Below, one piece after another: positions 12,481-25,659 of a DNA stretch of 64,000 nucleotides. The notes under the pieces were generated by a model. That model ran no database searches, was not told where the DNA came from, and saw only the letters and a program-made list of their open reading frames with translations. The number at the start of each line of letters is the position of its first letter. The stretch's first letter is position 1. Source of the stretch: Dryomyza anilis (lineage: Eukaryota > Arthropoda > Insecta > Diptera > Dryomyzidae); contig OX638130.1 of the NCBI GenBank assembly GCA_951804985.1, positions 122,649,593 through 122,713,592 on the forward strand. The letters run 5' to 3'. A program made the translations under genes and the position numbers.

Positions 12481-13562
12481 GTTCACTTTAGGACCTTTAT
12501 GGTGATATATCTCGTAAAACTGAAGTTCTTCATTTGATTCTAAAAAAATTGTCAAACCTCCGTCATTAAATTTAGTGTCGCACTGTGTTATTAATTTCAA
12601 GTTTTCGAAAAATAAAAATTCGAACCATTTTTTTTTTGAAAAAAAAAATTTTTTTCGGACATTTTTTTTTTGTTACAATTTTTTTTTTTAATTTTAAAAT
12701 TAAAATAAAATGTACATCAATTAAGTAATTTTGAAAAAAAAAAGATTAATTAGTTTTTTGAAAACGTTCATATCGAACAGAACATCATAACCAACATTAA
12801 AATTTATAATATATAACTTCCAATGCATTTTCCATCAAAGTGAACACTGTCTAGTCTCAATTTTTATTAAACATGTGACAAAATGTTGCTATACGTATTA
12901 TTTCCCTGTTGCCGTTTACCGAAATTCGGAATATCTAACCATTTGTGTATAAAACGATTAATCTAAACATCGTAAGTAGTAGAATTGAAAAATGTTTCGA
13001 AATAAATAGGGACATGCAAAAAATCGTAACTACATTTTTTCTTCAAATATTATTCCAGATCAATTCGTTTAGAATTTTAAAACTTTTTAAAATTTTTACT
13101 AATATCACTCATACGACCCGTATTCCACATAATATATAGAAATGGGCAAAGCAGTAGTATTTACAAGGTGAACTGTGTATTATGAGGTGATCTTATGGAC
13201 GTCAAGATTCTAAACACGACCTCATACTCAGTTTTTTTTTTTTTTTGAGATTGCACCAAGTTTTTCAAACAATTGTCGTGTTTTTCTACATATTTTGTAC
13301 TTTAACTTTTTATAGATTTGAGTTGTTGAGCTGATTTCCTTTGTATTCGAATGAGAAAACTTTAGGTTATATTTTGAAATAAATCCAACAAAATTTCGGA
13401 CGGATTTGACTAAAGTTATGACCAGTCAAACACAAAAAATATTAATAATAAGGTGTATCTGCTATTATTTAGTGCATAACATTTATGATTTTCATAATTA
13501 ATAAAAAACAAAAACTAAATTATAATAATGTTCACTAAAAATACATATGTCATAAATTCATA
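12481..13562. other. AT-rich DNA, no gene seen
   Basis: Only homopolymer-rich sequence and short chance frames are present. The part 13340-13450 recurs diverged at 56330-56420 (AAAGTTATGACCAGTCAAACAC in both), so it belongs to an interspersed repeat. Confidence 0.5.
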
Positions 13563-14539
13563 TCTATATATATAAAACTCTTAGTCCGTGGGTCCGTCTG
13601 TCAGTCTGTCTGTTTTTTCCAGCATCACGTCTAAACCGCTGAACTGATTTAACTGAAATTTTGCACCAGGATACTATGGAGTCCGGAGGATGTCATAGGC
13701 TATATATGGGCGGGATTGGACAAATGGGCGTGGCACCTTCCATACAACCTAAACTTTCAAAAAGGCATAACTCGGCACATACACAACCTACGAAGATTAA
13801 ACAAAAAAACTCAAATACATAAAAAATACAAAAGCAAAACACAAAAACAAAATCAAAAACCAAACACAAAAAAAAAGCAGGAACTAAATCAATCACATAA
13901 AAACAAAAGCAAATACAAATAATAAAAGCAGAACCACAAAAATAAAAGCAAAAACAAAAATAAAACAAATCAAATCAAAAATACATAATCAAAAACAAAA
14001 AAAAACACAAAAGCATAAATACAAAAGAAAAACAAAAATGCAAAACCACAAAAGCAAAATACAAAAACAAAAGCAAAAATACAATAAAAACACAAAAACC
14101 AAAGGCAAAACCACAATAACAAAAGCAAAGACGCAAAAACAAAAGCATAAATACAAAAGCAAAACAAAAAACGAAAAACAAAAAACAAAAGAAAAGCAAA
14201 AACATAAAAACTAAAGCAAAGACACAGAATCAAAACCAAACACATAAGCAAAACATAAAAGCAAAAACAAAAGAAAAACAAAAACACAAAAACTAAAGCA
14301 ATACACAATCACAAACAAAAGCCACACAATTCAAAAGTATAAATACAAAAGCAATAACACAAAAACAAAAGTATAAATGCAGCATCAAAATTAAAAACAC
14401 AACAACAAAAAACTTCTGCACAACATTTACGTAAAATTTTGAATATATGGTTTAAGTATTCTTTATAAGTATTAATAAAATCACTCCACATCCTTGAATT
14501 CACAAAATCTTTGCACGAGTCGTGCACGGGTCCAGCTAG
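13563..14539 (+). mobile_element. Helitron-like element, plus-strand copy
   Basis: It starts TCTATATATATAAAACTC after an A (13562). It ends with palindrome GCACGAGTCGTGC, ten bases and CTAG (14536-14539) before a T. The 5' part carries TAGGCTATATATGGGCGGGA and GGGCGTGGCACC, the complement of the body seen at 5570-6590. The segment 13795-14410 is a degenerate AAAACAAAAGC array. On the minus strand its open frames give Phe/Cys-rich chance proteins (13970-14308). No Rep/Hel gene is present. Confidence 0.7.
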
Positions 14540-15293
14540 TATATATATAAATTACTCTATATTATTACCATAAATTAGAGAAATATATAAATTATTTTTT
14601 TAAAATTATTTTTTTTGTTATTTTATTAAAACCAAAATCGATTTTCAAATTTTGGTATAACATTGTGATTTTGATTTAAAAATGAAAAAAATTTAAATTG
14701 ATGTCAGTTTCGAGTATCATTTCAATTTGCAATAAATAAATTAATGATTTAATAAATATTTTATTTTCACATGAAATTTAATCTCTCTCTTTGAAATATT
14801 AAATTTGTTTTATAATATTCAATATGTCTCAGATATTCTAAGTATTGAAATCTCACATCGGTTATTAGAATTCGACTTTATTAGAACATAAAAATAATTT
14901 AATCGAGTTTAAATCGTTACCATTCAGCCATGCCCTGGAGATCTTTTTTGCGTCGAAGCTTTCTTGAATAACTTCTATTTCGTTCCTTTATCTATTCTAG
15001 TTTTTAAAATTTCTCGAAAATTGAAATTCTTTGAGAACATACGATATTTTAACATTTATCATATCGATATCGCAATATTTTTCGAAGCAATCTCAAACTT
15101 TAAATTATATTTTCATCTGTAACGTTCCGATTTCGATAATTTTTAATTTAAAGTTATTTTAGTTATAAAAAATTTTAATTTCGACCATAAGTAAATTTAT
15201 GAATATCCCAGAATTTAAATTTTAATCGACAAAGTTACAGAAAACAATATCGAATATATAAAATGTTCAACGAATCTATATTATACAGGGTGT
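14540..15293. other. AT-rich DNA, no gene seen
   Basis: No convincing open frame, RNA gene or repeat structure was found. Confidence 0.5.
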
Positions 15294-15295
15294 TT

Positions 15296-15980
15296 GGTTC
15301 ATCGATGTCAATAACTCGGGATGTGATTCTATGATTCAAAAAATAGGAAAATGTAAAATAAAAATATGTCCTATTTTGCAACCAGTGTTTAGTAAACAAG
15401 GGTGTTTAGTAAATGCATATTAATTACTTAGTCTATTGAAGAAAATTGGTAATAAAATTTAATCTGTTAATAAACGAATAACAATTTTTCACTCATATTT
15501 TAGACAATTAAATTACCTTTCCAATGGTATATCACATCCTCGAATCCCATGATTTCTTCATTTCATAAAATGTATGTAAATTTGATATTTACAAAAATAA
15601 AAATATAAATTTTTCTATAACTATAATTGGTTAGAAAGTACTGGAAATGTACTGGTCTGTCATTATAAATTAGGAAAAAATGGGGTGATCTATAACGAAA
15701 TTTTGAGAAAATCAATGAAAAAGTAAAAATTTGTATTTTCCTTTTCGTAAATTTCAACTTTACGTACATTTTAAAAAAGGAAGAAATCATGGGATTCGAG
15801 GATGTAATATACCATTGGAAAGGTAATTCAATTGTCTAAATTTTGAGTGAAAAATCCCTAAACACCCTGTAAATTAAACTGGGTGCAAAATAGGACATAT
15901 TTTTATTTTACATTTTCTTATTTTTTTTTAATCATAGAATCACCTCCCGAGTTATTGACATCGATGAACCAAACACCCTG
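15296..15980. mobile_element. Palindromic MITE with CAGGGTGTTTGGTTCATCGA ends
   Basis: The outer inverted repeats (15296-15355 and about 15920-15980) are nearly perfect for about 60-100 bp and are flanked by TA on both sides. A second inner pair, CCTTTCCAATGGTATATCAC at about 15517 and its complement at about 15815, makes almost the whole unit self-complementary. Near the right end, an internal AAACACCCTG copy at 15860 suggests a nested or rearranged terminus. A TA target site and a CAGGGTG-type end fit the Tc1/mariner superfamily. There is no transposase frame. Confidence 0.8.
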
Positions 15981-16217
15981 TATATTTGTTTCATTTGCTA
16001 ACATATAAAAAGATAAACATTGGATATTATTAAAAATTTGTATTTATTTAATACAATATTTGGAAAACATTAAAATAAAATAAAAACAAAAACGTTTCGA
16101 GTTAAATTAAAAATACGTTGAATACGCTCTAAGCTAAATTGAGTAATTTCACTTGTTTCGGTATTTTTTTCATCCTAAAAAAACCTATCAGTATTGCATT
16201 TTAAAATAAAAAGCATT

Positions 16218-17749
16218 TTATTGCCTGGACACGGACACATTTGCCTTGTTTGGCTTTGGAGTGGGTCGATCCTTTTTATCACGTTTCATGTAATCATAAG
16301 GATCTGTATTGCTGCTGGCGACACCAGAAGCACCGGGAGCACCAGAGCCGCTTGGTTTGTCTGTCTTATAAGCGCCAGTGTTCCCTTTGACGCCGCTTGA
16401 AATACCGTCGTAACGATCACGGTTATAGTTGTGCGGATAATCGTAGGGTGTACGTACAATTTCCGGTAGATGTGCATAGTAGACAATGCGACGTTGAGTA
16501 CGCGGATAATCCGGATACTTGGCAGCAGCATAATCCGGATATTTGGCGCCAGCATATTCGGGATATTTGGCATATGGATAATCCGGATACTTTGCGTTCG
16601 GATAGTCAGGATATTTTCCAAGCGGATAATCCGGGATTTTGCCTAACGACGCATACTCCGGATACTTAGCGGATGGATAAGCAGCCGCTGGATAAGGTGC
16701 TTTATCAAAGACTTCGTTATTGAAGAGTGGCACATAATCGCGAGGCTCTGGAATATCATAACGCCTATCCGGATAGTTATAGTAGGGCTCCGGATAAGAG
16801 GGCTTGCGTGGACTGTAGCTATCATAGGGATCGTAATGACGACGATGCAAATAGTGATCCTCATAGTTGTACGGATCGTAGCGCGAAAACTGCTCATCAA
16901 ATCTGCATGTTACAAAAAATTAATTTTAATTGATTTTTTTGAAATATCAAAACAAACTTACCGATCGTAACGTCTCAAATACGGATCGTATGAACGCGAC
17001 GGATAAATATCGTAATTATACGATGGCTGCGAGAGAGCATATTTCGAATCATAGAATGTTTTGGACGCTGGTACTTTTGTCAGTATTGGCTCTGGTATCT
17101 CTTTGATGATTTCGCCCTCTTTCTTGGGTTGTGTTACAAAATTGACGCGCGCCTGCCTACCACGTGCCATATAACTGTTTGTCGCCTCTGCGGCAACGGT
17201 ATCGCCATCTTCCATTTCACCGCGGTAGGCACCACCATGCGGCATACTGGCCGCCGTTGCATACGGATCACTCCACGGCGAAAGTCTTCTTTGTGTATAG
17301 TAATCAAAGTCTGGATCCATTATTTGTTGTTCAGCTTTTGGTAGACGTTCCAATGGTACTTCCTGATTGCCAGCCGGCTGCTTGTCACGCACTGCGATCT
17401 GTTGACTGCCTACATTACGTGCATCTCTGCTGGAAACGTCCTGGCCAAAAGTCGACGCAATTTCTCCAGCAGCAGTAGCAGACGCAGATGAGTCGTCGGT
17501 TGATGTCACAGATGGATTTAGTATTTGAATGGAACGCTTGTTACGTATCGATTTGTGCAATCCCGTGAGCAGACTACGTGCTTCGTAGTAGTTGGCATCT
17601 GTGGGATAATATTCGGGTGAATCATCAAATTCATAGCCATCCAGCACTTCAACATCCGGCGGTATATGTATGGCATGTAGTTGTTGACTGAGCAGCAGCA
17701 GCAGTAGCGCTGACATCAGCAGCAGTTGCAGGGAGATACGACCCACCAT
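16218..17749 (-). CDS. Secreted Tyr/Pro-rich repeat protein, 490 aa
   Basis: Two coding exons, 17749-16962 and 16902-16218, are joined by a 59-nt GT/AG intron. The product is 490 aa. Residues 1-26 form a clear signal peptide (a Leu-rich core ending QQLHA). A furin-type RNKR lies at 69-72. The C-terminal half is rich in Tyr, Pro, Arg and Asp. It holds about eight imperfect repeats of AKYPDYP type followed by a QRR break. The protein should be exported and probably cleaved after RNKR. Tyr-rich repeats occur in cuticle, eggshell and other matrix proteins, but I do not recognise the family, so function is not assigned. AATAAA on the minus strand lies just after the stop. An acceptor (TTTTAG) at 17774 precedes the 24-nt leader before ATG, so a 5' non-coding exon lies upstream. 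Confidence 0.85.
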
Positions 17750-17774
17750 CGCAAAGATCTTTAATAAGACAAGC

Positions 17775-20120
17775 TAAAAAAAAAAATAGTAGATAATGAA
17801 AAATGAATTTCTTATTTAAAAATATAAAATCTAATACATGGGTAATTTTTAATTAAATAAAAATAATTTACATAATTCTATATTCGATTTTCCCAATCGT
17901 TATTAAGTTTTATTTGCGTATACTATAGGAATCCTAATTCATAATTTGAGTATCCTAAGTTCAATATTTTCAGATTAATAAGACCAAAACTCCCCAACAA
18001 AGATAAAACGTGGAATTAAAAAAGTCAGTAATTAGTCGAAGAACTTTAAAATATCAAACTACTCTTAGAGTCTAACCATATCTTATTGATAACTTTTTGA
18101 ATTTGAAAAAAAAAGTTCTGGAAATATTTGGGGACAAATCATAATCCAGTCTGCCATTCGTTTCGATTTTGATCCGAGAACGAAACAATATTTCTGGGAA
18201 TTCGCAAGATATCGAATGTCAAAACGTACTAACTGCAAGTTTAGGTTGATGAGACATATCTCAGCTTATTTTGAAACGAGAAAAAAACGATTCTGCATTG
18301 ATACCGCATAGAATAGTGAAAAGATATCGAGATTGATTTAAAATAAATATAAAAAATAATAACAGTAAAGCAACGAGATTAAACTTTGTATCGAGGTAAG
18401 TTCGAGAAAATTTCGATCATCGAAGAGCTCCGTGACATGGTAGGCTAGGTGGCGCATTTAATGATATATTTGAAATCTCGTATTCAAATATATCGATCAT
18501 GACTATGTTTCGTTTGATACAATAATCAAAAATTATAGTCACACGATATTCAACCTATTTTAAAACGAATTGTAGCCGATATCGTTGTCACCGAGAAATA
18601 TATGATCGGAGGGTTGACTCTAAAACTTGAAATTTCGAATCATTAAACATAAACCAATATCATTTATGACTTTTTGGATCTGAAAAAATGTCCTTGAAAA
18701 ATTCATTAGTTCAAACGCATTTTCATATTTTATGAAAAGTCACCCAAATAAAATGTTGAAATGTAAAGTTCGGAACTTTTGGTATACGAGACGTTATAAA
18801 ATTGGGTGTTTAAAAAAAAAACATTTAAAAATATATTTAAAATTCGGTATTTAATTTTAGATATTGGGATTGGATTTTTGTTTTATTATGAAATGTATAT
18901 GATCAATTTAATTAATCACTCGAATATGTAAAATTAAAAATACTCTTCAGATTTCGATTTTCTGATATTTTTAAGCCAATTCTTTATAAATACTCCCCCA
19001 ATTTTATTTTAAGAAATCAATTATTTTGTATTTAATTCAATAGTTTTTTTTCTCCCAAACATATTTTGAGGGAAGATTTTTTTTTCACAAAATTAGAAAA
19101 ATATATTTAGCAAGACTAGGGTTGCAACATTGCCAGAAAAAACATTGATGTTTCAAAAATAAACATCGATGCCAAAAAAACATAGATGTTTTACGATGTT
19201 TTCCTTTGTTTGTCTTTTTTTAATGATACTACTAAAAATATATATGTGCATTTAGTAGGTTTTAAAGGAAATTTTAACATTATCAAAAAATATTTATAAG
19301 GTGTTACATTTATGGGTGTTACAAATGGCGTTCCAAACAGAATATACCCTTTCACTCTTAGTGTAGGGTATAAAAAGTATTTACTTTTTAGCAAACTTAT
19401 ATATTTTTGAGCAAAAAATTTACTTTATTTCAGAATTTTTATAGTAAATGGTCAGTTTAACGTTTTTATCAATACCCCCAATTTAAAATTATATATTTTT
19501 AAACATTAGCTAATAGTTTTTAGTATTTTAATTAAATGAAATGCGTAATATTTTGACAATTCGGAGCATTTGCTTCAAGTTTTGAGTAAAGTCGATTTTT
19601 ATTAATATGACCCAATAGCGTATGCATCAAACAAATTCTCAGATAACGATTTAACTTTTAACTTCTTACTTTTTACTCTTCGATTTTTTAATATTTCATT
19701 ATCAGCTAAAAAAAATATATTTATTTTTATTATGATTAAATCATCTGAAGATATCGATACCTCAGATCCGCCATTTTTCAGTTAATGAGTTAAGAATTGA
19801 ATTTATACATGGATAGAAAAGATTTGTTTGAATATGTTTCAATGTAATTAAAAAGTAATACGAAATTACCATACATGTATTAGGAATGAAGTGTAATTAA
19901 ATTATAATCGAAATAGAATTTATTTTTGTTCACGTGTAAACATTATTATATTGTCCAGGAGAATCTGTCAAATTTACCATAAATATGTTGCAATACCAAC
20001 ATAAAATTTTAATTGCGTTTGAATAAAGTATTTCTTGGCAATTTACTTGGTTAAAACTATGTTTCGAAACACAGAAAATGCTAATCAAATCTAAATACAA
20101 CGTATGTTCGCAACGCTCGT
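17775..20120. other. AT-rich DNA, probable long leader intron; no gene seen
   Basis: No coding frame is supported. The text near 19310-19380 (ATATACCCTTTCACTC, TAGGGTATAAAAAG) is of a kind common in fly retroelement leftovers, but too little remains to classify. Confidence 0.4.
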
Positions 20121-20139
20121 CTTAATTCGATAATTTATC

Positions 20140-20345
20140 GACTGACGAAGTTGGCAACGTTGTGCAGCATTTTCTACCTACGCCATCTTTTGCCATCGTT
20201 TGAACATATTGATGTTTAAAAACAAACAAAAAATAAATTGTATTTAAATAAGTGTATTCTTGCAATTCTTCTTGTATACGAAGTTGGCACTTGTTGAGCA
20301 GAATTTTCTACCTACGTCTCTTTTGTCGTCGTTTGAAGTACGTAT
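20140..20345. repeat. Diverged 133-bp tandem duplication
   Basis: GAAGTTGGCAACGTTGTGCAGC at 20146 and GAAGTTGGCACTTGTTGAGCAG at 20280 are each followed by ATTTTCTACCTACG and then TCGTTTGAA. There are two copies, separated by an A/T-rich spacer. Confidence 0.65.
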
Positions 20346-20639
20346 AGGATCATTTTTGTTATTTGTAAATTAAATAAATATATAAATTGTGTTAAAAAAA
20401 AGTACAAATAGTAACAGAGTATAATATAGTTCAGTATATAATTTCTGAAACTAATGTGAAAAAACCACAAATAAAAATCTGTGTTTCGATTTTCATTTAA
20501 AAATTTGTATATGAATTCAATTATTATAAATTCCCACTGTGCATGTTTAAAGATTTTTAATAAAAATTAATAAAAAAACAATATTTTATTTTTATTTGAT
20601 TTTCAGGATTTCTATCCAAAAATATTTAAAAATGTTTCT

Positions 20640-20930
20640 ATGCAAACATACTACTTTTTGAACTGAAACAACTGATATGTTTCACTGGAAACATATTTAT
20701 ATTCAGGTCGTTCAAAATCATATTTTATTTTGAACATATTTATGTTTCGGTTCAAATATTTAATTTATTTGGATGTAGTAATTATTATGTTTCCATTAGA
20801 ACATACTCTATTTTAAGGGGCAACATTAAAATGTTTAATTTATTTGGATGTAGTAATTATTATGTTTCCATTAAAACATACTCTATTTTAAGGGGCAACA
20901 TTAAAATGTTTCCGGGATATTATACTGTAA
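20640..20930. repeat. Word-repeat block (ATGTTTC/GAAACAT) with a 75-bp exact tandem pair
   Basis: ATGTTTC-type words occur in both orientations. The unit beginning TAATTTATTTGGATG is present twice, at 20761 and 20836, nearly identical. The block ends at 20918 with CCGGGATA, reminiscent of the GGGAT ends of other word-repeat elements in the window. Confidence 0.6.
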
Positions 20931-21099
20931 GTCAGAGCTCATTACAACACTGTTCAAGTCTCAATACAACCCTGTTTACAAATGATTTATCAGGTTTACA
21001 TAAAATTCCAAGCATACATGTAAATGCCTGCAAAATTATGTTTGGGAGAGCCCTTTTTTTGCAGCGTGTATAATTTTATGATTTATATACTACTGTTAA

Positions 21100-22690
21100 T
21101 TCCAAGTTTCATTGCTTAGTTGATTAGTTGTGTAAATTTTGAATAATATTGTAGTCCAAAAAATTACCCATGTTACCAAATTGTTTTCCTCAACTGTTTA
21201 CAAAAAATGCAACACTCTTGTACACAGAATTTCCAGCAAAAAATAGCTAACCGATTGGTATCGATAGTTCGAACTGGTTTTGAATTAGATAATGACATCA
21301 TATTCTTACTTAATTTGTAATGCCATTACAACAAATTAATTTTTAGGATTCAAGAAATCCGATTTTCTACTTTAATAACTTCAAAATCCAAACGGTGTAT
21401 CGTAGAGGGTTTAAACTTTGTACAGTTTATCGAATATGAAATCCTATGATTTCATATAAAAATCATAAGAAATAATTGTCTGCAACTCAAAAATTGTATC
21501 TTCAAATGCGTGTAAAATCTAAATGGAGCGCGGTACAGCGTTCAAACTTTACAATTTTTATCTCACAGTAAGTCTATTGATTTGGTATTAAAAACAGCAG
21601 AACTCGAGAAATCGAAATATTAACTATAAATGACTATAAAATATAAACGAAACGTCCGAGAGGTGACCAATTTTTGGACCTTTATATATGCTGATGGTAT
21701 TGCAAATTTATTTACACTTTTATAATGTATTTATTTTTTTTTACTATTTTGTAAAACTACTAATCGCAAATTTGCTCACAACTACATTTACTCCACAAAC
21801 AAATTTCATAAAATTCTTTTTTTTTGTTATATTCTTTCGCTTGATTTTTGTATGTTACACAATTCAGTTCTAGTAATTTAATTCCACTCTTAATATTCTT
21901 GTAATTCCTGAAAGTTCTGTTCCATAAACTCACCTATTCAAGTGCTGTAAAACTGCTATATATCTGAAATAATCCAATAGAGAGTATCTGGCGAATACGA
22001 CTGCCTGGCCCGAGTTCTAAACGTCAACTGCAAATGCGACTCACTTCGCTGGAGTCATAATAAAAACTATAACGTTTATCGGCACAAGATCAGTGGATAA
22101 ACTGAAAAATAGATACGAAAAAAAAGGTATCTCCACAACCAGTAAAAACAACCGCAACAACTGCTAACGTAGAAGCGTAACGATGACAACGAACCCTTGT
22201 GTGGTGCACCCAAATAACGACATCACTAACTACGTACATCGTTAGGGTATCCATGAAAACACAAACAGTTCGGATTGTTTCGAACCATGTCGTCTGCGTC
22301 TATAGTTGGCGTTAGTCAAAAATCACTCAACCGATGCGCACGATCCAAAGTGCTCGGGAAAATCGAAACAACATACGTTGTTGTTTGGTGCGACATGACG
22401 TTTACATCTGCATAACAAATCAGAAACAGTTTTCCAGATACCATGTCAACCGAAAACATTGAGAGATATGTTAATGCAATAGCAACTCTTTTCGAGAGTT
22501 CTGATGTTCTACGTTTTATATTTTAGCCTCCAGAATTTTAAATGTATTTTAACTAATTTCAAAATTTTTTTAAACAAAAATTTTAAATTGATTTTAATTT
22601 TTGTAAAATTTTGGCAACAAAAATTAACATTTTTCATTGAAAATTTTTGGAGAAAATTAAAATATGAAGTTATTTTTCGAGTTTCGGTGA
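21100..22690. other. Intergenic DNA without a recognised coding gene
   Basis: The segment 21960-22480 is less AT-rich than its surroundings and looks single-copy. It includes the candidate leader exon at 21934-22029. No protein frame is supported. Confidence 0.35.
21934..22029 (-). promoter_or_regulatory. Candidate leader exon and promoter of the Tyr/Pro-rich gene
   Basis: On the minus strand a TATA-like TTTTTATTA (about 22066-22058) lies some 30 nt before GCAGTTGA, an initiator-like site with +1 near 22029. A strong donor, AATAG|GTGAGTTT, follows at 21934/21933. This would splice over about 4.2 kb to the acceptor at 17774. The link is inference; other donors are possible. Confidence 0.3.
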
Positions 22691-23715
22691 AAATTTAAAT
22701 TTTTAGTCAAAATTTGAATTTTAAGACAAAATTTGAATTCAGAGTCAAAATTTGAATTTTTAGTCAAAATTTGAATTCAGAGTCAAAATTTTAAGTTTTA
22801 GTCAAAATTTAAATTTTTGGACAGAATTTAAACTTTTAGTGAGAATTCGAATTTTTAGCCAAAATTTTAAGTTTAATTCAAAATTTTAATTTTTAGTCAA
22901 AATTTTACAGGGACAAAAGTCTCTTGGATATCGGTTCCAGTTCTGGTTCCAATACTTTTAAAATAACGGTTGCGATTCCGATTCCAAGCCAAAAGATATG
23001 GTTTCTGATTCAAGTTCCACACATTTTTTAATAACGGTTCAGGTTCCAAAAATCGAAACGGCTCCGGTTCAGATTCCGATTCCGTGATATTGACTAAAAC
23101 CCTTTAAAATATCGATACCGGTTCTGGTTCTAATTTTTGTAAAATTTTTGCAACAAAAAAAAACATTTTTCAGTGCTTTTTGGGGAAAATTAAAATATAA
23201 TAGAAAATAAGTTATTATTCGAGTTGAAAATGTTATTTAGAATTTGAATTTTTAATCAACATTTGAAGTTTAATTCAAAATCTGAATTTTTAGTCAAAAT
23301 TTGACAGGAACTAAAACTCTTTGGATATCCGTTCCAGTTCTGATTTCAATAATTTTAAAATAGTTGTTCCGATTCGTCTACCAGCCAAAAATAACTTATA
23401 TGAATTCCGGTTTCAATTCCGGTTCCAACCAAAAATGTTTCTGATTTCGGTTCCACACATTTTATTATAACGGTTCCTTTTTTTAAATCGAAACGGCTCC
23501 GTTTCAGATTCCTAAAACCCTTTTGAATATCGATTCCGGTTCTGGTTCTAAGATTTTTAAAATAACGGTCCCGCTTCCGGTTCCAATGAAACAAATTATA
23601 TGGGATCCGATTCCGGTTCTAGTTCCACAATTTTTTTTAATAACGGTTGTGATTCTGGTTCCTGTTCCAAAAAACGGTTTCGGTTCTTTGCGGTCCCTGA
23701 AATTTGAGTTTTAAA
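22690..23715. repeat. Composite repeat: AGTCAAAATTTGAATTTTT arrays around a GGTTCCGGTTCC-type segment
   Basis: The segments 22690-22910 and 23250-23305 carry tandem TTTGAATTTTTAGTCAAAA units. The segments 22915-23110, 23305-23515 and 23515-23700 are three diverged copies of a stretch dense in GGTTC(C) words, with GGATATCGGTTCCAGTTCTG near each left end. Copies two and three are more decayed. Confidence 0.6.
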
Positions 23716-25640
23716 TAAAAATTCTATTTTTCTACTAAAATTTTAATTTTTTTGTGCAAATTCGAATTTAGGCAAAAATAAAATGTTTATTAAAAATTTG
23801 AACTTTTTTTTAAATAAGCGTAAAAAATCCATTTGTTACGTTTTGTTATTTATTTAAATTATCCGTTTAAAAAAAAAAAACTAAAATTATTTAATTGGTT
23901 TCAGGTGTCGGAGGTGTCATGCATTTTTCGAAATGAATATTTGGAAAATATTTTTTTCTAAATTAAAAAAATATTTCCAAATATTTCCATACATTGAAAT
24001 TGTTATACTCTCTAAATATATGACAGACTTGACTAGTAGGTACTTTGTGTTGCCCTAATGTGTTTCCAACTAATATTTTTCGAAACTATCACACCATAAA
24101 ATACGTCCCAAAAGTTGGTCAATACTACACTTACTTTTAGTTTTACAATTTTAGCATTTCTCAATGTTATTTAATGGTATTTAACCTATTTAAACAATAA
24201 TTAATCCATTTGTATAATTTTACATAAAAGAAATAACTATTTTAATAATATAAAAAAAACTATTAATTGTATGATATGTCGTTTTTCTGAGTGCAGCGCA
24301 CCATCAATTTGTGGTGTAGGTGAACATTACATTGTTTGGTATCGCTGGGAATATCATGCATATCGCAGCAAAAACGGTGACATGTGGACAAACCCTTTAA
24401 ACGTGCCTCACCTTGCCATTTTTACGCGCTGAAGTATGGCCAAGGGAAGCTCTAAATAAAACCATACAATATAACAAAACAAGTGGCATCGGTTGGAAAA
24501 TACAAACAGAAAAAAAAAACATGAATTTTGACTTAATTAAAGTGGCACAAAAGCATTTGAATATTTTAATGTAATTTAATACATAACTTTTAACTGTAAA
24601 TACAGAAATAAATATTCGCGTTCAATGACTTCTCATTAAAATAAATAATTTTATAATTGCAGTTTTTCAAATAACATTATTTAAAGTTAACTAGTTCAAT
24701 TAGTAAAATTATTTGATTGAATATTTTCAATTCACAAACACAACAATTGTTGTCAAAATGGTAAAACCATAAGTGGAAATCATTATACGATCGAATTTGT
24801 ATTTTTGCTGTAATTCCCATAAATCGCGCTCTTGTTGTTGTTTTGACTTTTGGTTGCATTGCTGGGTGGTCTGTCGGTCGTCAGCCGCAAAAGAGGTCAC
24901 AGAGCCGTAGATCCGGTATGGTAATTAATGTTGGATGTTATATTTCTGTCTCATTGTAGTGCAAAAATGTTTAAACAGTTCCGCAGCAGTGGTTATCGGC
25001 GGAGTATTATTTGAATGACGGTTAAATAGTTTAACGCAAGTTTAACATTAAACGTAATGCTGTTTGCTAAAGTAGAGGCATTTGAAAAGATGTCATTTTG
25101 TAAATTAATAAATTAATAAATTATTATTACTTTGATTAGGTGCAAAAATTGTAGCATTTTATAAATAGTAATATATTTAGTACTGAAATCGGAGTAATTA
25201 ACGTTTTTTTTTTTGTTCAAATATAGAAATATCGTACCCCACCTGACAGATATTAGTAGGAGAAATACAATTTAGCTTCAATTTTAGACTTCGATCAAAC
25301 AATACGATTTTTCTGAAACCAGAGATATAAAGTATTAAATGAGTGAAAATATAAATACATTGAAGGATTTTACTTGTAATAACAAGAATATACATAAATT
25401 TGCTAATATATGGAAAATACGGTTGATACATTTTTTTTTTTAAGTAATGGATGAAAATTAGCTTAAATTAATGATTTACTTCATAAAAATAGAGCGATAT
25501 GTACAAGTTATATTTTTTTTAAACCATTTTTTCAGCATAGTTGTCCATTTTCTGCTACCTATATATTGAAGAAATGAAAAGTGTAATAACAAAATTATTA
25601 TGTGAATTATAAAAAAAATTAAAAAGTATTTCTTAATCAA
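23716..25640. other. AT-rich intergenic DNA; small complex patch at 24.3-24.45 kb
   Basis: The segment 24290-24450 has balanced composition and no obvious repeat. Nothing in it can be called a gene. Confidence 0.35.
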
Positions 25641-25659
25641 AATAAGACTTAATTTTGGT

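Noticed and set aside
13693..14308. Minus-strand Phe/Cys-rich frames
   Set aside because: Translation of the A-rich AAAACAAAAGC array in a Helitron; low complexity only.
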